From assembly GCF_024195295.1 (NCBI RefSeq), contig NZ_JAMFTH010000001.1, positions 1,240,001 through 1,304,000 of the forward strand: a stretch of DNA of 64,000 bases, given 5' to 3'. The stretch comes from Gilvimarinus xylanilyticus. GTDB taxonomy: Bacteria; Pseudomonadota; Gammaproteobacteria; Pseudomonadales; Cellvibrionaceae. Under the pieces are notes generated by a model that searched no databases, was not told where the DNA came from, and saw nothing but the letters and a program-made list of their open reading frames with translations. A program made the translations under genes and the position numbers. Positions 48,604-56,772 of the stretch are shown here, piece by piece (the stretch's first letter is position 1; every line of letters begins with the position of its first letter).

Positions 48604-49312
48604 TTTTAGCTATCGCAGCTTTGGTGGACCGGGGTGCGCGGGCAATACTCACACCGTAGGGGCCCCTGACGCCGAAAAAAGAAAAGCTGGAGGCAACCGG
48701 GTTGAGATCGATTCCTCTACCAGCCCGCCGCACGCAGAGTTCTGGCAGGCACAAAAACCAATAAAACGCTGCGGTTCGGGCAGCATTGCCCTGGCCGCCT
48801 ACCTCTATGCACAGAAACAATCGCCGTTTGCCACTCAAGTCATCACCCGCGGGGGCGCTATCCAACTGGGCTGTGATCGCAATGGTCCCTTTTATATTGA
48901 CCGGGCCCTGCCTCAGCGCCCGTTAACTTATCGGGGCTTTTGGCAGAGAGTTTGTCGCACCCAAGTACGCGATGGCGCTCTGTGCGGTGGGCGTGAAGAC
49001 TATGCACTGATAACTCTCTACCGCGCTCAGGATCTGTTGAATCTGCAACCCAACTTTCGGTATATGCGCCAGTTCACGCGCCGCGCACTAATCGCTAGCT
49101 TCAGCAGCCCTAGGTTAACCCTGATGCGTTACTTCGCCCCGCAATACGGTATTGACGAAGACAGCGCGACGGGCTCAGCCAGCGTGCAACTGGCGCAATA
49201 CCAATACACCCAGACCGGGAATCGTCGCCTGATCATTCACCAATGCTCGGCAGATGGAGGACGTATTAAAACCCACCACCTCGGAGCAAGAAAAATTCGC
49301 GTCGCAGACTAA
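48596..49312 (+). CDS. PhzF-like isomerase-family protein, atypical
   Basis: A 238-residue protein whose C-terminal half matches the PhzF fold: MRYFAPQYGIDEDSATGSAS fits the MFAP...EDPxTGSA signature. The N-terminal half is short. The segment that normally carries the catalytic Glu (NLSET in PhzF) is not recognisable. The GH loop is replaced by RCGSGSIALAAYL, which resembles the Cys loop of the related diaminopimelate epimerase fold. The GTG start overlaps the egtD stop (GTGAGTGA), so it is coupled to ergothioneine genes. Its reaction is unknown; a damaged N-terminus cannot be excluded. Confidence 0.7.
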   Translation: MSDFSYRSFGGPGCAGNTHTVGAPDAEKRKAGGNRVEIDSSTSPPHAEFWQAQKPIKRCGSGSIALAAYLYAQKQSPFATQVITRGGAIQLGCDRNGPFYIDRALPQRPLTYRGFWQRVCRTQVRDGALCGGREDYALITLYRAQDLLNLQPNFRYMRQFTRRALIASFSSPRLTLMRYFAPQYGIDEDSATGSASVQLAQYQYTQTGNRRLIIHQCSADGGRIKTHHLGARKIRVAD

Positions 49313-49356
49313 CAGCCTGCTAAGCCCCACAGGCCTGCTAGCGCTGAACGCGCCAT

Positions 49357-49364
49357 GCTATACT
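49357..49364 (+). promoter_or_regulatory. extended -10 promoter of the cyclase-FHA gene
   Basis: TGCTATACT lies 31 bases before the ATG at 49395, an extended -10 followed by GCCGGGC. No clear -35 is visible. Confidence 0.45.
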
Positions 49365-49394
49365 GCCGGGCTGTAAAACCAACGGACCTAACTC

Positions 49395-50315
49395 ATGCGC
49401 CCCACTCGACAGGCTCAAGCCGTTATGTTTGCCGATGTCTCAGGCAGCTCTCGCCTGTACAAACAGCAGGGCAACACTCAGGCCAAGCAGCAGATCGATA
49501 CCACTTTGCTGACCACCCGAGCGATTGTCGAGCGCCACCGTGGGGTTGTGGTGAAAACCCTGGGCGATGAAGTGATGGCGCGTTTTCCCGAGCCGGTTGA
49601 TGCCTGCCGCGCCGCCATTGAACTGCAGCGCAAAGCACAGCAAGAGGATAATCTGGCCCTGCGCATCGGCATATCCTACGGTGACACCTTGATGGACGAA
49701 CACGGCGATGTGTTCGGTGATGTGGTGAACGATGCAGCCGATGTCTCTCATATCGCGCGCGGTCGACAGGTCGTGATTACCGACCATGTCAAAAATAAGC
49801 TACCCGAAATATTCCAGCAACATTGCGACGCCTTTGACCGGGTGGTTTTAAAGGGTGCCTCGCGCAGCCGTTTGGTATTCCGACTTTGCTGGGAAACGCC
49901 CACCCAGCCGCAGAACGCCACCGCCCTTATGGATGTGGCGGAGATTCACCGACGCCTGGAACGCTTTGAGTTAATGTTACGCGCCGACAATCAAAGCGCC
50001 CTGTTTAGCCCCGAACAACTGCCCCTAAACATTGGCCGTGATCCCCAACATGCCCAGTGGCTCGCCCAGCACGAACGGGTATCGCGCGAGCACTGCAATA
50101 TTATCCATCGCCGCGGCAAATTCGTGCTAATCGATCACAGCACTAACGGGACCTATGTCACCATAGAAGAACAGCCCCCGATTTATGTTCGCCGCGAAGA
50201 GATACCCCTGACCGGATCGGGCTGGCTACATTTAGGCCAAAAACCCGACACTCCCGGCGGTTACGCGTTGCAATACAGAGTAAACGCGCCGCAAACGATC
50301 GCAGAAGACAAGTAA
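49395..50315 (+). CDS. class III cyclase-like domain fused to FHA domain
   Basis: A 306-residue cytosolic protein. The N-terminal class III nucleotide cyclase domain (about 8-165) has both metal Asp residues (MFADVSGSS and LGDEVMARF) and the Lys (VKTLGDE) and Asp (HGDVFGDVVN) that select adenine. The transition-state Arg, four residues after the Asn of VVNDAAD, is replaced by Asp, so cyclase activity is doubtful. The C-terminal FHA domain (about 210-290) is intact: IGRD, RVSREHCN and DHSTNGTYV, for binding phosphothreonine. The stop overlaps the RDD gene start (TAATG). It may work as a phosphopeptide-controlled nucleotide sensor. Confidence 0.88.
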   Translation: MRPTRQAQAVMFADVSGSSRLYKQQGNTQAKQQIDTTLLTTRAIVERHRGVVVKTLGDEVMARFPEPVDACRAAIELQRKAQQEDNLALRIGISYGDTLMDEHGDVFGDVVNDAADVSHIARGRQVVITDHVKNKLPEIFQQHCDAFDRVVLKGASRSRLVFRLCWETPTQPQNATALMDVAEIHRRLERFELMLRADNQSALFSPEQLPLNIGRDPQHAQWLAQHERVSREHCNIIHRRGKFVLIDHSTNGTYVTIEEQPPIYVRREEIPLTGSGWLHLGQKPDTPGGYALQYRVNAPQTIAEDK

Positions 50316-50785
50316 TGACACACACAGCCCCCCTGCCCAGCGTTCAGTCGGCCGGATTGATCAAAAGACTCGCCGCCGGTGTATACGATAGTTTATTACT
50401 CCTGGCGGTCAGCATGGCCTACGGCGCTCTGGCCCTGGCGTTTAAAGTTCAAATACTAGGCATGGAGCTGGCTCCGGGAGAAAAGGCTAACATAGGAATA
50501 ATAGGCTTTTGCGGCTGGCTAGCGGTAATGATCGCGTTTTACGGCGTGTTCTGGCGACGCTTTGGCCAGACTTTAGGCATGAAAGCGTGGCGCTTAAAAC
50601 TTACCGATGTGAACGGGAATAAGCCCAGCTGGATGCACTGCATTTTACGCTGCGTCCTGGCTATGGTGTCGGCACTGTGCTTAGGGCTGGGCTACTGGTG
50701 GCTGCTATTCGATCCCGACAGGCTCACTTGGCACGATCGCCTATCGGGCACACGAGTCTGGCAAATGCCCAAAGACAAGCGTTAA
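50315..50785 (+). CDS. RDD-family membrane protein
   Basis: A 156-residue inner-membrane protein of the RDD family. Three membrane segments are visible (about 23-43, 61-80, 107-130). The family motif is represented by GVYDSLLLL in the first helix (Arg replaced in the usual RxxD context, with LIKRLAAGVYDSL) and GMKAWRLKLTD between helices 2 and 3. The C-terminal LLFDPDRLTWHDRLSGTRV is a strong RDD signature. RDD proteins are often linked to transport or ion exchange. It is translationally coupled to the cyclase-FHA gene and its stop codon overlaps that of lptG on the other strand. Confidence 0.87.
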   Translation: MTHTAPLPSVQSAGLIKRLAAGVYDSLLLLAVSMAYGALALAFKVQILGMELAPGEKANIGIIGFCGWLAVMIAFYGVFWRRFGQTLGMKAWRLKLTDVNGNKPSWMHCILRCVLAMVSALCLGLGYWWLLFDPDRLTWHDRLSGTRVWQMPKDKR

Positions 50786-51843
50786 CCCGCGCGCTTTAAC
50801 AAATAAAACCCTACGCAATAGCACAGCGCAATAGGAATTAACACGGCCACCAACGGCGAGAAACCAAATACCACACTGGAGGGTCCCAGCAGGCTCTGAA
50901 CCAGTTGAAAGCCAATCCCAAAAGCCACGCCGGTGAAAATTTTCTGCCCCATACTCACCTGGCGCAGTGGGCCAAACACAAAAGAAATCGCAATCAACAT
51001 CAGGCTTATTGTCGCCAGAGGCTGAAGTGCCTTTTGCCAAAAGGCCAGCGCGTATTCGCCGTTATGAAGATTTTGATCCGCCAAGTATTCACTGTAATTG
51101 TGTAAGTTACTGATCGATAGCGAACCTGGCTCCATGGAAACAATATTTAACAATGCCGGGGTCAGCTCGGTGTTCCACACCTGTTCGTCAATACGCTCAG
51201 TGGTAAGCTCGTTACTGTCGGTAAAATAAGTGACATCGACATTGGATTCATTCCAACGCCCATTCTGGTAAACCGCTTTTTTGGTATTACTGGCGCGTAC
51301 AAGCTTCCCATCCTGAAAATGATAGCGAGTAATCCCGAATAGCGTTCCATCGGGCTGAACCACGCTAAACAGAATAAAGTCGTCGGCCTCCCTATGCCAA
51401 ACCCCTCTGCGCGCCTGATCCTCTGTGGAATAGCCGAGCGCCAAAGCGCGCCGGCTTTGAGCCGTTTGTTCGGCATAAGGCACCACATATTCACCCAGCA
51501 ACAACGCCAACAATATGAAAACTAAAACAGACTTTAGCGCCATCCAGGCGATCTGCAAAATGGACACCCCGGCAGCTCGCGCAACGACCAATTCGCTGTT
51601 ACCCGCCAAAGCCCCTAGACCGATCAAGCACCCGACCAGAACGGCATAAGGCATAAACTCATAGACACTCGCGGGAATACTCCAGCTAATGTAAATCAAC
51701 ATCTCGGTAAAGGTGTAGCCCGCACGCAGGCTATCGAGCTGGTCGATAATTTTACCGATAAAATCAAGGCTCAAAACCAGCAGTAGAACCACAAGCACAC
51801 TGGAAAAAATCTGCCGAAAAATATAGCGATTCAACACTTTCAT
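50782..51843 (-). CDS. lptG: LPS export permease LptG
   Basis: A 353-residue permease of the LptB2FG ABC transporter that extracts LPS from the inner membrane. It begins LNRYIFRQIFSSVLVVLLLVLSLDF. Six membrane segments flank a periplasmic beta-jellyroll (about residues 130-260). The C-terminal VLIPIALCYCVGFYLLKRAG ends the last helix. The ATG overlaps the lptF stop by four bases. The ATPase LptB is not in the window. Confidence 0.95.
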   Translation of the reverse strand: MKVLNRYIFRQIFSSVLVVLLLVLSLDFIGKIIDQLDSLRAGYTFTEMLIYISWSIPASVYEFMPYAVLVGCLIGLGALAGNSELVVARAAGVSILQIAWMALKSVLVFILLALLLGEYVVPYAEQTAQSRRALALGYSTEDQARRGVWHREADDFILFSVVQPDGTLFGITRYHFQDGKLVRASNTKKAVYQNGRWNESNVDVTYFTDSNELTTERIDEQVWNTELTPALLNIVSMEPGSLSISNLHNYSEYLADQNLHNGEYALAFWQKALQPLATISLMLIAISFVFGPLRQVSMGQKIFTGVAFGIGFQLVQSLLGPSSVVFGFSPLVAVLIPIALCYCVGFYLLKRAG

Positions 51844-52925
51844 GGGCGCCTCCGCAGCTTCGCAATCAATCTACCGGGGCCCCAAAACAACCAAATCGCC
51901 AGTAACAGAAAAATAATATGAGCCAACCAGAGCCCCGGTGTGGCGGGGAAGTCGCCCTTCTCAACTGAATTACGCAAAGTACTCAACGCCGCCACATAGA
52001 GCAAATAGAGCACAATCGCAGGCAGCATTTTCGCGTAGCGCCCCTGCCGCGGACTGGTGCGACTTAGGGGGACTGCCATCACTGCGATCACTAACACTAA
52101 TAGCGGCATAGACAAGCGCCACTGCAGAGCCGCCTGACTCTCAAGAGAATCTTCGGCAATAAGTGACAAAGTGTCGCGACCATCCGCTTCCAGCGAAAAA
52201 GATTCCGAGGCCGCCGGCGGCGGCAAATACTGTCCCAGTGTTTCAAACTCAGTAACCCGGTAGTCGGCATTGCCCGGCAACCCCTGGTAACGCATACCGT
52301 CGTGCAGCAATAAATATCGGGCGCCGTACTCTGGATGGATGACTTGACTGCCCTTCTCTGCCAGTGAGACCGAGCGCCACCCCTTACCGATTTCAGCCAC
52401 AAAAAAGTTATTCAACTGGGTGTGCCCCTCGCTCACCGACTCAACATAAGTCACCTGACGCCCACCGTCCAGGCGCTGAAAATGTCCGGCTCGGAGCATA
52501 GTAAATTCACTGCGTGAGGCCTGTTCAGCGAATAAGGTTTCGGTTTTAGCCGCCCCCCAGGGACTCACCCAAAGGCTTAACGCACCCAGTACTATCGACA
52601 TCAACACAGCCGGTATTAAGGTAACCATCAACAGCTGGCGCTGGCTCATGCCGCACGCCGAAAGCACCACCATTTCGCTGTCCATATGCATACGCCCAAA
52701 AGCGAGCAAGATGGCAATAAAAAAGCCCAGCGGAAGAACCAGCTCTAAAAAGCCCGGCAAACGAAAGGCCATAATCGAGAAAAGAACATCAACCGCAATT
52801 TTACCCGCGGCGGCGTCGGCCAAGTATTTTACAAATCGGCCGCTCATCACAATCAGCAACAAAGTGGTGCTAACCGCCGCCATGGTCAGTAAAATTTCTC
52901 TGGTAATGTAACGATAGATGATCAA
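51840..52925 (-). CDS. lptF: LPS export permease LptF
   Basis: A 361-residue partner of LptG. It opens IIYRYITREILLTMAAVSTTLLLI, with MHMDSEMVVLSACGMSQRQLL as the cytosolic coupling helix that contacts LptB. A periplasmic jellyroll (about 130-260) and three C-terminal helices follow. The start is a TTG at 52925 with GAGGTG nine bases upstream. It is divergent from pepA, the conserved order. Confidence 0.95.
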   Translation of the reverse strand: MIIYRYITREILLTMAAVSTTLLLIVMSGRFVKYLADAAAGKIAVDVLFSIMAFRLPGFLELVLPLGFFIAILLAFGRMHMDSEMVVLSACGMSQRQLLMVTLIPAVLMSIVLGALSLWVSPWGAAKTETLFAEQASRSEFTMLRAGHFQRLDGGRQVTYVESVSEGHTQLNNFFVAEIGKGWRSVSLAEKGSQVIHPEYGARYLLLHDGMRYQGLPGNADYRVTEFETLGQYLPPPAASESFSLEADGRDTLSLIAEDSLESQAALQWRLSMPLLVLVIAVMAVPLSRTSPRQGRYAKMLPAIVLYLLYVAALSTLRNSVEKGDFPATPGLWLAHIIFLLLAIWLFWGPGRLIAKLRRRP

Positions 52926-53128
52926 AACCTAAACACCTCGCCCCAGAGTCCAGCGGATTGGGGTTATCACTGCGTAAAAACTTGGCCCCACCTCGGGCCG
53001 TGGTAAACTCTACACCAACGATGTGGCCATTACGACCTGTCGGGCGGCGATATTATCCCCGAGCCGCGCACATTTGTCTTGTCGTAATGCCTCCGCGAGC
53101 CATTCACCCAAGCAGGCAGAGGATCTCA

Positions 53129-54610
53129 ATGCAATTTTACGCCAAATCACAAGCCCCCAGCTCGGTTAAAGCCGATACATTGGTTGTCGGTATCTTTGAA
53201 GGCGCACAGCTAACACCCGCCGCCCAGGCACTCGATAAAGCCTGCAACAAAGCATTAAGCAAACTTCTCGCACGGGAAGACTTTAACGGCACAGCGGGTA
53301 AAACCCTGCTCCTGCACCACGACCTGGGACAGGCCGCTTCAAAGCTCTTATTGCTAGGCCTGGGTAAGGCAACTAAATCGTGCGTCAGCGCCGATCATTT
53401 CAACAAGGCCCTGCGATCGCTGAGCGGTGCCATCAAAACCTCTAAGCACGCCGCCATCTCCCTGGAAGGGATTGCAGTAGAAGGTAAAGAAAGAAGCTGG
53501 AGCGCACAGCAAACCAGTCAATCACTAAGCACCTTACTGTGGCGCTTTGACCGCCTTAAAAGTCAAAAAGTGACACCGCCCGCTCTTAGCAAGGTAACCA
53601 TTCTCACCGAGCGCGAATCACTCAAACACGCCAAACACGGCCTGACTCAGGGCGCAGCCATCTCCGAGGGCATCAACTATGCCCGCGAATTGGGCAACCT
53701 GCCCGGCAATATCTGCACCCCGCGCTATCTGGCCAACCAGGCCAAAGCCCTGGGACGCAACCGCAGTGACCTGACCGTTAAAGTGCTGTCAGAAAAGCAG
53801 ATGCAAACTCTAGGCATGGGCGCTTTCTTATCGGTATCGGCCGGCAGCGACGAGCCCGGCCAGATGATTGTAATGGAGTACCAAGGCGCGGCTAAATCCG
53901 TAAAGCCTCACGCCCTGGTCGGCAAAGGCATTACCTTTGATACCGGCGGCATCAGCCTCAAGCCAGGCGCCGGCATGGATGAAATGAAGTTTGACATGTG
54001 TGGCGCCGCCAGTGTGTTTGGCACCATGAAAACCTTATTGGCCCTCAAGCCCAAAATCAACGTGGTCGCCGTCGTGGCTGCCGCCGAAAACATGCCCTCC
54101 GGGGGCGCGACCAAGCCCGGTGATGTTGTCACCACCATGTCCGGACAAACGGTTGAGATCCTCAACACCGATGCGGAAGGTCGATTGGTGCTGTGCGACG
54201 CCCTTACTTATGTGCAAAAGTTCAGGCCTCAAAGCATCGTCGATATCGCCACCTTAACTGGCGCCTGTGTGATCGCCCTCGGCAGTCACGCCCACGGCTT
54301 ATACAGTAACGATCAGGCCTTAGCCGACAAACTATTGCAAGCTGGGACTAACAGCGGCGACCGCGCCTGGCAGATGCCCCTGTGGGACGACTACCAGAAA
54401 CAATTGGACAGTAATTTTGCAGATATTGCCAATATCGGCGGTCGCGAAGCGGGCAGTGTCACGGCAGCGTGCTTTTTATCGCGCTTTACCAAAGAGACCA
54501 AATGGGCGCATCTGGATATTGCCGGCACGGCCTGGAATTCCGGCGCCGCCAAGGGCGCGACCGGCCGCCCGGTCTCGCTGCTGGTTGACTACCTGCTGAA
54601 CCCGGCATGA
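53129..54610 (+). CDS. pepA: leucyl aminopeptidase PepA
   Basis: A 493-residue M17 metallopeptidase; PepA also binds DNA in E. coli. Metal and catalytic residues are in VGKGITFDTGGISLKPG, DMCGAASVFG and the family signature NTDAEGRLVL. The ATG at 53129 has AGAGGA upstream. The frame is open to 52958, but that part is not similar to aminopeptidases. It overlaps holC by four bases. Confidence 0.96.
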   Translation: MQFYAKSQAPSSVKADTLVVGIFEGAQLTPAAQALDKACNKALSKLLAREDFNGTAGKTLLLHHDLGQAASKLLLLGLGKATKSCVSADHFNKALRSLSGAIKTSKHAAISLEGIAVEGKERSWSAQQTSQSLSTLLWRFDRLKSQKVTPPALSKVTILTERESLKHAKHGLTQGAAISEGINYARELGNLPGNICTPRYLANQAKALGRNRSDLTVKVLSEKQMQTLGMGAFLSVSAGSDEPGQMIVMEYQGAAKSVKPHALVGKGITFDTGGISLKPGAGMDEMKFDMCGAASVFGTMKTLLALKPKINVVAVVAAAENMPSGGATKPGDVVTTMSGQTVEILNTDAEGRLVLCDALTYVQKFRPQSIVDIATLTGACVIALGSHAHGLYSNDQALADKLLQAGTNSGDRAWQMPLWDDYQKQLDSNFADIANIGGREAGSVTAACFLSRFTKETKWAHLDIAGTAWNSGAAKGATGRPVSLLVDYLLNPA

Positions 54611-55029
54611 CCCGTATTGATTTCTATGTCCTGCAAACCGCCAGCGAATCAGAGCGCTGGCAGTTTGCCCGGCGCCTGATTGAAAAGGCGCTGGGGCAAG
54701 GTCATCAATTATTAGTCTGCGCCGACTCTGAGCAGCAGCGCCTAAGTCTGGGGGACGCTCTACTAACTCAGCAGCCCGAGGCGTATACTCCCTTTCGCGA
54801 CATTGACGAGCAAGACCATGGCCAACCAGTGGTCTTAACCTCGGGCGATGACTGCGCGGCCCAACATGATATATTAATCAACCTGGGACAGACGCTGCCG
54901 CCCTATTTCAGCCGCTTTCAGCGTATGATTGAGATAGTGATACAAGACGAGCAGATACTCCAGCAAACCCGGTCACACTGGAGCCATTTAAAAGATCGGG
55001 GCTACCCTATCCACCACCACAAAATGTAA
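54607..55029 (+). CDS. holC: DNA polymerase III chi subunit
   Basis: A 140-residue clamp-loader accessory protein linking polymerase III to SSB. It starts TRIDFYVLQT, and FRDIDEQDHGQPVVLTSGDD plus FSRFQRMIEIVIQDEQ match the family. It overlaps pepA by ATGA, the usual pepA-holC order. valS, which commonly comes next, is not here. Confidence 0.92.
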   Translation: MTRIDFYVLQTASESERWQFARRLIEKALGQGHQLLVCADSEQQRLSLGDALLTQQPEAYTPFRDIDEQDHGQPVVLTSGDDCAAQHDILINLGQTLPPYFSRFQRMIEIVIQDEQILQQTRSHWSHLKDRGYPIHHHKM

Positions 55030-55062
55030 AAATCGGCTTAGGGCCCTAGCAGAGCGACACCA

Positions 55063-55491
55063 ATGGATCGTGAAAGCGAAAAAACCAAAACCCAGTTGCT
55101 TAGCGAGCTGGAATCTATTCAGGGTTTACTGCTCGACGATATTCCATTGCTTAACGAAGTCATTGAGCGGGTTCCTGAGACCGATAACCCATCCCCCTGG
55201 CAAGGGACGGATAACGAGCAAAACCAAACACCCCCGCAAGAATCAAAGCCATTCACGGCCAAGGCACGGGGAGAAAATCCGTTTTTACCGCAACATATTC
55301 GCGAACGCCTTAAAGGTTACCAAGGTCAGGAGTCCACGGCTGCAGCCGAGGCCAATACTCACCCGCGCCAACAAGATCTGATTGATGAGCTGGTTCGTTC
55401 GGTCATGCCGCAGCTCGAGGCCGAGTTAAGGCTGAAACTGGCCGCATTAAGTCACGACAGTTTGCAGCAACTGCTGCACGAAAGCGATTAA
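55063..55491 (+). CDS. conserved hypothetical protein downstream of holC
   Basis: A 142-residue soluble, acidic protein without recognised catalytic motifs. The N-terminal helix (KTQLLSELESIQGLLLDD) and the C-terminal helical part (LIDELVRSVMPQLEAELRLK) flank a Pro/Gln-rich disordered middle with the short motif ENPFLPQHIRERL. It sits 33 bases after holC, and similar genes appear there in pseudomonads (from memory). It may be a replication or cell-division partner, but that is speculation. Its stop overlaps the convergent MFS gene by four bases. Confidence 0.65.
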   Translation: MDRESEKTKTQLLSELESIQGLLLDDIPLLNEVIERVPETDNPSPWQGTDNEQNQTPPQESKPFTAKARGENPFLPQHIRERLKGYQGQESTAAAEANTHPRQQDLIDELVRSVMPQLEAELRLKLAALSHDSLQQLLHESD

Positions 55492-56681
55492 GCCGACTCG
55501 CCCCGCTTATCCCGCACAACAAAAAACATCACAGTGGCCACTAACACCAACAATATATTGGCCACAAACACACTATGATAGCCATAAGCCTCTGCCACGG
55601 TACTTACCAGCAGACTACTGATGAGTGTGCCCACATGAGTGGTGTTGGTGTACAGCGCCGACGCACTGCCCGCACGGCCGGGTAGCATTTGTTGAACCAC
55701 TGAAACCCCAAGCCCCGCCAAAATACCAATAAATACCGCATTCGCCAGCTGCAAAACAAAGAGCTGCCAGAGTGCGTCGGCCCAATAGACACCCGCGTAA
55801 AGCGCCAAACCCGCCACCCCACTGGCGCGAACAATATTGATGGGACTGACCCGCGCTGCCAACACCCCCGCCAGCAACATCACCGGCACCTCAAGTCCTG
55901 CCGCCGTGCCCATAATCCAGCCGACCCATTGCGTGTCTAACGCCAAGTTGCGCGTCAAGTGCAATGGCAGACTGATCAAATAAGCGTTATTCACACCCCA
56001 CATCAGCGAGAGTGCCAAAAGACAAAAGATCAAACTGCGTCCAGATGAGCCCGTAAGAACCTGCCGCCAGGGTAATACCTGCGCCTTATTAGCGGAACGA
56101 TGATCGGCGAGCGCGGGCAACAACCCCAGCGTAAAAAAGCTGACCAAAACAAACAACCCCGCCGCACTCCAGTACAGCACAGCAAAGCTGAAGTAACTGA
56201 CCAGCAAAAAACCCAACGGTGGTCCCGCCACCCAAGCGAAAGCAATTTGCGCGCGAACCAGCGCATTAAAAAGTGCAACCTTGTCTGTGGGAATAACCGT
56301 CTCGGCGTATTCCAGGCTGTAGGCCAGTACTTGGGAAAAGGCAACCATCGACAAGCTCAGAAGCCCAATAGCGCACAGGCAGGTAATCCAGTAATCTCGC
56401 GAGAGCGCAAAAATTGCGCAAGCAACCAAACCGACAAAACACAGCCCCACCACCAGCCAGCGCCGATCGGCCAGTTTATCTGACCAAGCGCCGATCAACT
56501 GATTATAAACAATGCTACCAATGGCAATGCCCGCGTAGGGAATGCCCACCCAGAACGGGCTGACCCCAATGGCGTCGGCAAAGAAGATACTCAGGGTCGG
56601 CAAAAGCAGAGCCCCGATAACGCCGGTGGCAAAAGACAAAAAATATATCCCCAGCGCACGGGGCTGAATTAAAACTCGCAC
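55488..56681 (-). CDS. MFS transporter, sugar efflux (SET) type
   Basis: A 397-residue transporter with about 12 membrane helices. The first repeat has LIGAWSDKLADRRWLV, the MFS loop motif. The second half includes QQMLPGRAGSASALYTNTTH, very like the SetA/SetB sugar efflux proteins. The start is a GTG at 56681. Substrate is unproven; sugars or glycosides are likely by family. It lies alone on its strand between convergent holC-side genes and aceF. Confidence 0.85.
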   Translation of the reverse strand: MRVLIQPRALGIYFLSFATGVIGALLLPTLSIFFADAIGVSPFWVGIPYAGIAIGSIVYNQLIGAWSDKLADRRWLVVGLCFVGLVACAIFALSRDYWITCLCAIGLLSLSMVAFSQVLAYSLEYAETVIPTDKVALFNALVRAQIAFAWVAGPPLGFLLVSYFSFAVLYWSAAGLFVLVSFFTLGLLPALADHRSANKAQVLPWRQVLTGSSGRSLIFCLLALSLMWGVNNAYLISLPLHLTRNLALDTQWVGWIMGTAAGLEVPVMLLAGVLAARVSPINIVRASGVAGLALYAGVYWADALWQLFVLQLANAVFIGILAGLGVSVVQQMLPGRAGSASALYTNTTHVGTLISSLLVSTVAEAYGYHSVFVANILLVLVATVMFFVVRDKRGESA

Positions 56682-56722
56682 AGCGTAAGACTCATCATGT
56701 AACCGATTAACTCTCAGAAAAT

Positions 56723-56757
56723 AAAAAAGCCCCGCCCTGAGCAGAGCGAGGCTTTTC
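56723..56757 (-). terminator. intrinsic terminator after aceF
   Basis: On the minus strand GCCTCGCTCT pairs with AGGGCGGGGC (with G-T pairs) across GCTC, followed by TTTTTTATTTTC. It lies 16 bases after the aceF stop. Confidence 0.85.
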
Positions 56758-56772
56758 TGGTCTTATGCGCTG

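Noticed and set aside
52958-53128. 57-codon N-terminal extension of pepA
   Set aside because: Arg/Pro-rich sequence unlike leucyl aminopeptidases; a good ribosome binding site precedes the internal ATG at 53129.
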